From NCBI RefSeq assembly GCF_000237925.1, contig NC_031502.1:20768909-20832908 (forward strand): 64,000 nt of DNA. The letters are read 5' to 3'. Below, piece after piece: positions 56,566 to 64,000 of the stretch. A program made the translations under genes and the position numbers. Origin of the DNA: Schistosoma mansoni. Lineage: Eukaryota > Platyhelminthes > Trematoda > Strigeidida > Schistosomatidae. The notes beneath the pieces are model-generated. The model was not told the origin of the DNA. It ran no database searches and saw only the letters and a program-made list of their open reading frames with translations. Each line of letters starts with the position of its first letter. Position 1 is the first letter of the stretch.

Positions 56566-57852
56566 TTAGAATTTGGTAGAACACAAAGAGTAGATGCGCC
56601 TTCGCCATTGCAAACGATTTTGAGCAATGTCATTCAAGGTCTCTAACCATCGGTTACTGTCATCTCGCGAATCCCGACCAGGTAGTCTACACCTACCAAC
56701 ATGGCTTAGTCCACTTATCAGTGACTTCATTGATTTGTGACACGTTTTGGTCTGGCCACCCCTAGCTTTCTTCCAACCTACTCCTACATCATGAAACATT
56801 GCACGTCGGGGCAGTCGGTGGTCGGGCATACGTAACACATGTCCCAGCCATCTCAACTGATGAAGTTTCACTACTTCATCAATCGATTTGCCATCCCTAC
56901 CTAGTACTCGTTTCCAACAACTGCATTACTTACTCTGTGGTCCCAGGATATACGAGCAATGTTTCGAAGACACCTATGATCGAACACTAGTAGCCTTCGA
57001 ATATCCTCTACTCTTATTGGCCATGTTTCACTGCCATAAAGTAGGACGGAACAAACTGCTGCACAGTAAACCCGTCCTTTGGTTGCTAGACGGATATCTC
57101 GCCTACGCCATAAGTGACACAAGTTGGTGAAAGCTAGACGAGCCTTCTGTATCCGTGCTGAGGTTTCGTCACACACCAGACCACAAGGGCTGATGAGACT
57201 CTCAAGATAAGTGAAGTGGTCTACACGCTCAACTACTTCACTCCCTATCATTAGTTCAGGTGTCGCTGCAACCCAATCCTGAAGTAACATTTTGCACTTC
57301 GAGGGAGAGAATCGCATTCCGAACATGCCTGCATTGTTGCTTATAGTGGTCAGAAGACTCTGCATGTTGCCAGCGTCTTCACCGAGCAAAACTATGTCGT
57401 CGGCGTATTCTAAGTCAACAAGTGAGCCTCCTGGTAAAAGTTCAACTCCTGGAGGTTTAGCTGATGAAAGTGCTATCTCTAAAAGTATGTCAATGACAAA
57501 GTTAAACAAGAATGGGGAGAGTGGACAGCCCTGAAGAACACCACTCGAGGTAACCAATTATGATGACAGTTCGCCATAGGCTCTAACTCAACCAGTTGTG
57601 TTCGAGTAGAGAGCCTTTATGAGGTTAATGTACTTCTTTGGTACTCCTTTCAGTGACAAACACTGCCATAGAACCTCACGATCCACGGAGTAAAATGCCG
57701 CCTTAAGGTCAAGAAATACTACTATTGTGGGACGTCTGAATTTGTGTCTATGTTCTAGGACCTGACGTAGGGTGAATATCTGGTCTATGCTACCACGTCC
57801 AGGTCGAAAACCAGCCTGATTTTCTCTAGTCTGCTCTTCACGAGTCCTTACT
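56566..57852 (-). pseudogene. RTE-like (family 1) reverse transcriptase and C-terminus
   Basis: Motifs in order on the minus strand: RENQAGFRPGRGSIDQIFTL, VVFLDLKAAFYSVDRE (first catalytic Asp), a stop near 57588, GVLQGCPLSPFLFNFVIDIL, LEYADDIVLLGEDAGN (catalytic YADD), FGMRFSPSKCKMLLQDW, VVERVDHFTYLESLIS, LRWLGHVLRMPDHRLPRRAM, GWKKARGGQTKT and RWLETLNDIAQNRLQWRR. The 5' part with endonuclease is absent. At least two breaks (near 57580 and 56890) make it a dead copy, though it is the best preserved family-1 RT in the window. Confidence 0.88.
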
Positions 57853-58179
57853 GCCGGAGACGGAAATCCGTGGGATAAGGCGAGGTGTGCATTTTTAGTG
57901 TCGACCTTTTCTAACCCCACCCCTCCTTGTGGGAAGGCAGCATCGCTGTCATGCTGGTTGTCTGAAGGAAACACCTTACTGCTGTCACACCTCTGTACAG
58001 TCGGAAGTACGACTTCGCCTTCGGACCTTGGGATTGCTGCTTTTAGTCTCACCGCTCTTCAACCGACCTCTCTGGCATGGTAGGACATTGAGGAACGATT
58101 GTTCCAGCCAGCATAGCTCGATTGGATCATCACGATAGGCAAGACCGACCACCACGTCAAGGTAGCAGCAACGGTCGGG
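57853..58179 (-). repeat. Non-RTE head of the composite insertion
   Basis: About 327 bp inside the same target-site duplication (CGACCGTTGCTGCTACCTTG near its start). It has no RT or endonuclease motif. It ends at ...CTCCGGCAG where RTE coding begins, suggesting a template switch or splice-like fusion. Confidence 0.65.
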
Positions 58180-58192
58180 CAATCGACATAGT

Positions 58193-59000
58193 GATGTCAT
58201 AGAAAGGATTGTAACTGGTAATAATACGCCAGAATATAAATAATCGGCTGAGAAGACTTATTTCCAGCTGTTTTTTAGTTGGACATGTGACATTGTGAAT
58301 CTGAAACTAACTAACTAGATAACTAGAGGAATAGCTTGTGGTAATTTGGTTTATCTCTGTTACAGCTTTGCTGTTTCTATAAAATGTATAAAGTAAAGTA
58401 GTGTAGTGAAATCACCTCTCCTCTATACTTGTGAAATTCGTTCTGTGTAAGATATTTGTCGGTGTCTATGTGTTCGTTGTTTTTTCGAAAGGTTGCTAAC
58501 ATTAGACAATAGTATAACATAAATAATACGAAAGTGGGGTATCCCATATATTTGTTTGTATTAGAGAAGATCACTCATTAGTGAATGGCATGTAAGAGCA
58601 TGAACATGTTTTACAAATTGGATTCGCTAAGATTTTGTTCCAAGGTCTATTTGCCATGGTTTGTGTTTTTCATCTTTTTCCCATTTATTCAACTCACTGA
58701 ATATGTAGCTTAGATTCCAATTGTTTTAGCTTAGATACAACACACGTTAAATAAACAAGATAAACCATGTGATGTTATTGGTCGTGAAGTGAAACGATGT
58801 AACATGAATTGACTGATTTATTAATTACAGGAAATGAGATGGCAACATCGTGGTACGGATATTTGTTAGTGTCGGTTGTAATGTCAAGCCCACATAGGTC
58901 GTTCTAGCTTCCAGACAGGTCAATAATTTCAATTTCCTTGAGTCATATTTTGATCTTGTTAATTGTTGTCTTATCAATGTTGATTGGTATTTATTATTTT
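58193..59000. other. Right arm, non-coding
   Basis: Counterpart of 28641-29950. The empty target site of the left-arm SINE lies near 58440. Confidence 0.5.
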
Positions 59001-59002
59001 TT

Positions 59003-59640
59003 ATGTGTTTCTCGCCTTCTAAATGTAAATTGTTACTCCAGGACTGGCCTGCGTCAACACGTGAACGAATGATAGTGAGTGAAGTAGTCGAACGCGTCGA
59101 CAACTTCACCTATCTTGGAAGTCTGATCAGCCCTAATGGGTTGGTGTCTGAGAAAATCTCAGCACGGAATCAAAAAGCTTGTTTGGCTTTTGCCAACTTA
59201 TGTCACCTATGGCTGTGAAATATGGCCATTAAGAGTAGAAGATACTAGTATTTGACCACACATGCCTTAGAAATATTGCTCACATCTGCTGTGATCACCG
59301 GATAAGTAATAGTGAGGTTAGACACAGGGTATGAATCTTCACCGACTGAGATGGTTGAGTCAAACGTTACGTATGCCTGAACTCCGATTACCACGACAGT
59401 CTATGCTGACTAGTATTAGGAATGGTTGGAAAAGAGTTAAGGGCGGCCAAACCAAAACATAGCATCAGTGCTTGAAGTCACTAACTTCTAGTCTGAGCCA
59501 TGTTGGTAGATGCAGACTAATTGGTTTGGGTCCGCGCAACTATCGTAACAAATGGTTCGAGACTGTTTGTGACATGGCTCAGAATCGATCACAATGGCGC
59601 AGGTGTATACACTCTTTAACCTTTCTTAAACTGTGAGATT
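59003..59640 (+). pseudogene. RTE-like (family 1) 3' fragment, right-arm copy
   Basis: 59003-59218 encodes FSPSKCKLLLQDWPAST and SEVVERVDNFTYLGSLI. After a break the C-terminus reads through 59400-59640 (SLSHVGRCRLIG, then DMAQNRSQWRRCIHS). The RTE 3' terminal motif AACGTTGTAACTGACTGA lies at 59803-59820. Retains about 300 bp deleted from the left-arm copy. Confidence 0.82.
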
Positions 59641-60505
59641 GAAATTACTTCGTATCTGTCTTCTTTCCTATACTATATGCTTTTATACAACCTTTCTTTT
59701 ATATAATATCACCACTAAATTAACTACTTCTATGAATCCGGTGTTTATCTTTTTGTGCTAACGAGGTATGGCAACTTGGACGGATGCATATATGTTCCTG
59801 ATCCAACGTTGTAACTGACTGATGGACTGTTTTTTATGTAAGTCTATGTGCGTGCATTTCCTATCTTACCCATCACATATGTGTAATTTACTTTTGCGTG
59901 ACTATAAATAACGATTCACCGTTGGTTAAATCGAGTTGGCCAACTACTCTCCTTCCCTATTGTGCATCGTCTTCTTGTGAGGCTGCGCTTTCCGATCAGC
60001 GATTGCACGAAATATTCGTATTCAAAAATCCATTCCGATATTTGAGTTATTTAAATTTAACTCTGTTATTTACTGAGTTGGTGGGTTAATTCGGCAATTC
60101 TATGCGAAGGTATCCAGGATGTATATTTCGACTGGAATCAGTCGATAACAAACATTCGTTCGACCTAATTAGAGTGAGATCTGGAGGCCACTAAATCCTC
60201 ACGGTTATTTGATATTAATTGTAGCGTGAAATGTGTTTCAAAACAAACTAATATCTTATCTTGTTTACGTTTGGCTGAAGAGATATTCATGGTATGGTGT
60301 ATCACGCTAAAATTTGACGTATTCAGTATTCAGTTTGTAGTCGTTTTTGAGGGTGATAATTTTTGATGTGACAGTGTAAAAGGAGCAAAATCTAGTGCTT
60401 GTGAAAATCGACCAGTATGATATTGATTATTTTTACAGTTGAATTCACGAGTCGATCTAATCTAGATGAAATGTCTTGAGTTGGAATTCCGATTCCTGGA
60501 TGAAG
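59641..60505. other. Right arm, non-coding
   Basis: Counterpart of about 27490-28255. No gene. Confidence 0.5.
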
Positions 60506-60510
60506 AATGA

Positions 60511-60555
60511 GCGCTGCTGATGAGTTGCATGCTAGTATGAAACGGCGTCCAGTGT
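60511..60555 (+). ncRNA. Hammerhead ribozyme motif, core intact
   Basis: GCGCTG, CTGATGAG, weak helix II region, GAAAC, GGC, GTC cleavage triplet, CAGTGT. Mirror of 27439-27483 with one difference in helix II. Core complete. Confidence 0.75.
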
Positions 60556-60606
60556 TTGTAAGTTTTCAATGATGTTGTGGCTTAAATCGACTCCTGAATT
60601 CTACTG

Positions 60607-60612
60607 TTGAAA

Positions 60613-60669
<57 letters not shown>

Positions 60670-60671
60670 AA
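60607..60671. repeat. (ACT)n microsatellite
   Basis: About 21 trinucleotide units. The left arm has no such run at the corresponding place (near 27390), so it expanded or arose only in this arm. Confidence 0.92.
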
Positions 60672-61189
60672 TAAGCGTTGTCGTATTTGCGGTTTTGAGT
60701 ACCAAGTGCAAGTCAATTAAGCCTAGCTGCAGACATAACAGTGACAGATATAATAATTTCCATCTTGAATTCTTTTACTTACTAACTAATTCGTGTTGTC
60801 ATGCTGTAATGATGATTTTACCTTTCGTATTTTCTCAGGAGGTAGGTTTCCATTGTTGGTGGTGTTGGGTTATAACGTGTGTTTACAGGAAATGATCAAC
60901 TTGATGACAGGAGAGCGTCATGCTGAATTATTTGCAACTGACTGGTCTTCGTTTATATTGATGATGGTGCTATGATAGAACATAGTGGTTGCCTAATGTT
61001 TGACACCTGTTTAACTTTTCCTCTGAAATACTCTTTCGTCTCTCAACCCTGTCGTACAGATGCTGTTGATGCAGTTTGACGTGATGAATTGTAACCTCTC
61101 CATATGTATATATTTTTTAAATATATTGTTATTCTGAGTATTCAACATTTTTCTATTTGAACTCTGCTTAATTGTATATACCATTGCTA

Positions 61190-61275
61190 GATAGATAAGC
61201 AGATAGATAGGTAGGTAGGTAGGTAGATAGGTAGGTAGGTAGGCAGATTGATGGATAGATGGATAGGTAGCTCAT
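61190..61275. repeat. (GATA/GGTA)n microsatellite
   Basis: Imperfect tetranucleotide run (AGATAGGTAGGTAGGTAGG-type). Its left-arm partner at 26655-26695 is about half as long. Confidence 0.85.
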
Positions 61276-61539
61276 TGATTGTCTCCACAGTCAAGTTCAT
61301 CATTTTATCCATAAACTTTCGTTATAGTTGCTTCTGGAATATTGACAGGATTTAGTTTATTGAGTAAGTAAGTAGTAATTCATTTTCATGACAAATTGTT
61401 TTAAATCTGTAATCTAGTGAAAGCAACCAAGCATATGAGTAATATGTTGGTTGGATTTATTAAGGGAAATAAAGTAGTTTAGGCAAAATGAAAGATTAGC
61501 AAGTAAGTGGTTTTAAATAGTTTGAATACATTTTCTTGA

Positions 61540-62125
61540 TTAATGTTTTTTTTATCGAGTTTGTTTTCTACGAGATGAGGGCTCTAACCCCATGCTCAAC
61601 TCTCCTCCTTTATGCGGGCTTGGAATCGATCGGCAGTAGTCGTTGGAGGGGCTACAAGCGGAGTCAAGACAGTTCTACTGTATGGGGCGAGAACATAGAG
61701 AACTACGAAAGCTATCATCCAGAAGATATAATTGTTTATTAACAGTTGTCTACGCAAAATACTTCTGATCCATTGACCAGACACTATCAGCAACAACCTA
61801 CTGTGAGAGAGAACAAACCAGATTTCAGCGGAGGAAGAATAGCTGGAAGTGGATAGGACATACATTTGGGAAAGCACCGAACTGCATCACACAGCAAGCC
61901 TGTACATGGAATCCTGAAGGCTGAAGGAGAAGAGGAAGACCAAAGAACACATTACGTTGATAAAATAGAGATAGATGTGAGAAGAATGAATAAGTATTGG
62001 ATAGAACTAGAAAGGAAGACACAGGACAGCGTTGGTTGGAGAATGCTGGTCGGCGGCCCATGTATGCTCCATTGGTGGTAACAGGCGTAAGTAATTAAGT
62101 AAGTAGGTAAGGAAGTAAATAAGTG
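61540..62125 (+). pseudogene. Composite family-2 RTE fragments, right-arm copy
   Basis: 61540-61660 is the family-2 5' UTR on the minus strand. 61663-62100 is the C-terminal coding region on plus (VKTVLLYGARTWR-like start, then RRRGRPKNTLR and WRMLVGGPC in broken frames). A long AAGT-type tail follows at 62090-62125. Mirror of 25800-26400. Confidence 0.78.
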
Positions 62126-62306
62126 GGATTAGTTTATCCCCTTATTAAATTTCCATCCACCTATTTATTTCCTGATGGATTGTTTTATAGGTATCAGGTT
62201 TTGTGCATCATATCTAGATGCGAATGTTTCATCATTTCCTTATATTTTTGTTATTGTTTTTAAGGATTTCAATACTCGTATAGTATCGTTTTAAGTTTTA
62301 GGACAG

Positions 62307-62558
62307 ATGGGTATCCGAGGCTTGTGGACGTATATTCAAAGTAACAGTGACAACTTATCCCGGTATGAATTGCATAACCAGCCTTTAGTTATTGATGCCG
62401 AGAACTTTGCTGCTTTCTGTTATCGTCGAGCTGCTTTTCGATGTGAATATGGTGGAGAGTATTTGGCATTTAAAGGATATGTGCATTCATTCTTAAAACA
62501 GTTTAGTATCTGTCGTGTGGAACCAATTTTCATTTTCGGTGGATGTCATCCTCAGGAG
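62307..62558 (+). CDS. ASTE1: Exon 1 of ASTE1-like gene, right-arm copy (partial)
   Basis: Encodes the same 84 residues as 25618-25367, beginning MGIRGLW and including D30, with donor GTATGC directly after. Immediate upstream sequence TTTTAGGACAG before the ATG is also identical. Intron 1 follows with the same hammerhead repeats and SINE, then the window ends before exon 2. If the duplication continues, a second complete gene lies to the right, divergent from the left copy. Confidence 0.85.
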
Positions 62559-62859
62559 GTATGCTTACATTATCATAGTACTTTGTTTTTCTAATGACCT
62601 ACATATTTCCTAGTTCACTTAAATGTTAAGGCATTTGTTTAGTATAGATGTTATCACTATTGAAGATGATGTCATAATTGATTGAAGCAATTAGTGCATC
62701 TTAGAAATTATAATCGTACACCTTAGTGCCTAATTGAGTTTCAAGCGTTATGGTTTGTTCATCGAATGTCCACTTTACTAATGTTGCATAAGATCACCGA
62801 TTATTTTGTGTATTTAAGATTTCGCAACAAGACATTGAACATTATGTTTTTACAGTTGA

Positions 62860-63060
62860 AATCATGAGTCAATCTAAGCTAGATCACCAGTATTGGAATG
62901 TTGGAATCATTGGACGGCCGTTTCGTCCTATCATGGGACTCCTCAGCAGTGCTCATCCACGATCCCACTCTCGCGAGATTCGAACCCAGGACCTACCAGT
63001 CTCGAGCCAGAGCCCTTAACCGATATACCACTGAGCTGGCATCCAACGGTTTATATTTTT
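62860..63060 (-). mobile_element. tRNA-like hammerhead SINE, right arm
   Basis: Minus strand: box-A-like CAGCTCAGTGGTATATCGG (63038-63020), box-B-like GGGTTCGAATCTCG near 62985, hammerhead 62952-62908, then a tail ending TCATGATTTCAACTGTAAAA. In the left arm the corresponding tRNA-like part is missing: only the hammerhead and tail remain at 24960-25080. Confidence 0.8.
62908..62952 (-). ncRNA. Hammerhead ribozyme motif, core intact
   Basis: Minus strand: GCACTG, CTGAGGAG, helix II GTCC/GGAC with loop CATGATA, GAAAC, GGCC, GTC, CAATG. Core complete; helix I has one C-A mismatch at the third pair. Best combined helix II and core in the window. Confidence 0.82.
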
Positions 63061-63236
63061 ACATTGAGACTCGAATTATGACCTCTACAAATTAACATGT
63101 TCATTCAGTCATTTGTATACCTGGAAGTTAATCTCATATGATGATAATTTAATTATTAAGCATTCAATTCAACAATTTTCACAGTTGAATTCAGGAATCA
63201 ATCTAAGCTAGATCAACAGTATTGAAATGTTGGAAT

Positions 63237-63280
63237 CACTGGACGGCCATTTCGTCCTAGTATGGGACTTTTCAGCAGTG
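63237..63280 (-). ncRNA. Degenerate hammerhead motif, right arm
   Basis: Mirror of 24977-25020: CTGAAAAG at the core, but here GACGAAAT keeps GAAA while the left copy has AAAA. G8 is changed, so inactive. Confidence 0.7.
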
Positions 63281-63428
63281 TGTATACATGATCGGGTAAT
63301 GATTTAGTATTATTCAAGCTTCTATACGTGGTAATGAATGTTTACTACCACTCGAGATGTAATTTGATCATTACGTTTTTGTTAGTTGATGTATTTCTTA
63401 GAGTGATTGTCAATTATTCTCGATCGAA

Positions 63429-63959
63429 TTTATTTTATTTATTTAAACACATAAATATTGGTACAAAGAAGCACCAGATAAATATGCGCCACACAAATCT
63501 CATTCGATTTGTGTGAGGGCTATGATAGTGCCCAGGTGCCCAAATCGAAGCAGGTGGTTTTCTTAGGGGGCCACACCCGGAGCCTTTGACCTCAAGGTCT
63601 GATCCACAAGGCAGTGGAACATCTTAAGGAGATGCAGTCCCATTGCAGTCGGTGACCAATGGTTGATTCATACGCCATTTGTTCCTTCAGGATACTGGAG
63701 CCAGCCCATGTGCACCATTGGTTTGGAATGAGGATTTTCAAACTCCACTAGGTGGACCCGCCGCCTCCACCAACCCGGTTAAAGCGCCGGACATTCGCTT
63801 TTTGTCCTCTCAATTTCGTAAACAACACCCCCGCTACGAAAAGGCAGTGAGTAGGACTTCCCTATCAGAGGCTATATATTCGCGTGGCCATGTGAGAGCT
63901 ATTCGAGAGGGAGAGCGGACTCTCCTCACTCTCGACCGTACCAGGGCATTTGGGGGCCA
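63429..63959 (-). mobile_element. 531-bp SINE-like retroposon, right-arm copy
   Basis: Flanked by TCTCGATCGAA at 63418-63428 and 63960-63970, the reverse complement of the duplication around 24298-24827. Same structure and position inside intron 1 of the right-arm gene copy. Confidence 0.88.
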
Positions 63960-64000
63960 TCTCGATCGAATGTGATGAATGAATAGGAACTTAACACCAA

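Larger units (their letters stand above)
56328..58179 (-). mobile_element. Composite family-1 RTE insertion, right arm only
   Basis: Flanked by the 13-bp duplication CAATCGACATAGT at 56315-56327 and 58180-58192. The left arm has the single uninterrupted site (in reverse) at about 29950-29965. On the minus strand the first about 330 bp (58179-57850) are not RTE coding. They are followed by the RT-to-C-terminus half of a family-1 RTE and a (CTGA)n tail. Confidence 0.92.
50500..64000 (-). repeat. Right arm of the giant inverted duplication
   Basis: Reverse-complement counterpart of about 24257-37740. It is still matching at the last base of the window. Differences from the left arm include a 1.85-kb RTE insertion at 56328-58179, a longer RTE fragment at 59330-59640, an expanded trinucleotide run at 60607-60671, and absence of the left-arm blocks 29191-29700, 33353-35094 and 36665-36893. 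Confidence 0.95.

Noticed and set aside
61190-61275. CRISPR-like regular array
   Set aside because: It is an imperfect tetranucleotide microsatellite with no spacers, in a eukaryotic context.

Overview
The window reads as nuclear DNA of a blood fluke (genus Schistosoma or a close relative). The grounds are AT-rich sequence, a ribosomal-protein gene with a 37-bp intron, several schistosome-type non-LTR retrotransposon families (RTE-like and CR1/Jockey-like), a decayed Gypsy-like LTR element, and many short repeats that carry a hammerhead ribozyme next to a tRNA-like Pol III promoter, including the Sm-alpha type. I cannot assign a species from sequence alone.

Layout. 1-12.45 kb is a graveyard of retroelements: a 530-bp SINE-like repeat, an RTE copy with an intact endonuclease but no reverse transcriptase, CR1-like and RTE fragments, a Gypsy-like element (about 5.28-9.93 kb) and a CR1-like polymerase remnant (9.94-11.3 kb). 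12.45-19.0 kb shows no gene I recognise. At 19.03-19.47 kb (+) is a complete two-exon gene for ribosomal protein eL28 (RPL28). At 22.25-25.62 kb (-) is a multi-exon gene for an Asteroid/ASTE1-like nuclease of the XPG/FEN1 superfamily.

The dominant structure is a very large inverted duplication. About 24.26-37.74 kb is repeated in reverse orientation at about 50.5-64.0 kb and runs off the right edge. The arms are about 13.5 kb each and the spacer about 12.7 kb. Exon 1 of the ASTE1-like gene lies in both arms (25.37-25.62 kb on -, 62.31-62.56 kb on +), so two copies are transcribed away from each other; the remaining exons of the right copy would lie beyond the window. The outer arms look nearly identical and the innermost 2-3 kb are visibly diverged. 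Each arm also carries insertions the other lacks: a composite RTE with a 13-bp target-site duplication in the right arm, and a SINE-like copy with a 7-bp duplication plus an RTE 3' end in the left. This shows both arms have existed separately, either as a true palindrome or as two haplotypes joined head to head by assembly.

The spacer (37.7-50.5 kb) is made of mobile DNA: an almost full-length but mutated second-family RTE element (42.6-46.35 kb) with a 568-bp nested insertion and a 10-bp target duplication, inverted 5' fragments of the same family, and a dense set of hammerhead-bearing SINEs. Four of those hammerheads, in the spacer and the arms, keep every conserved core nucleotide. No CRISPR arrays, rRNA genes or bacterial features were seen.
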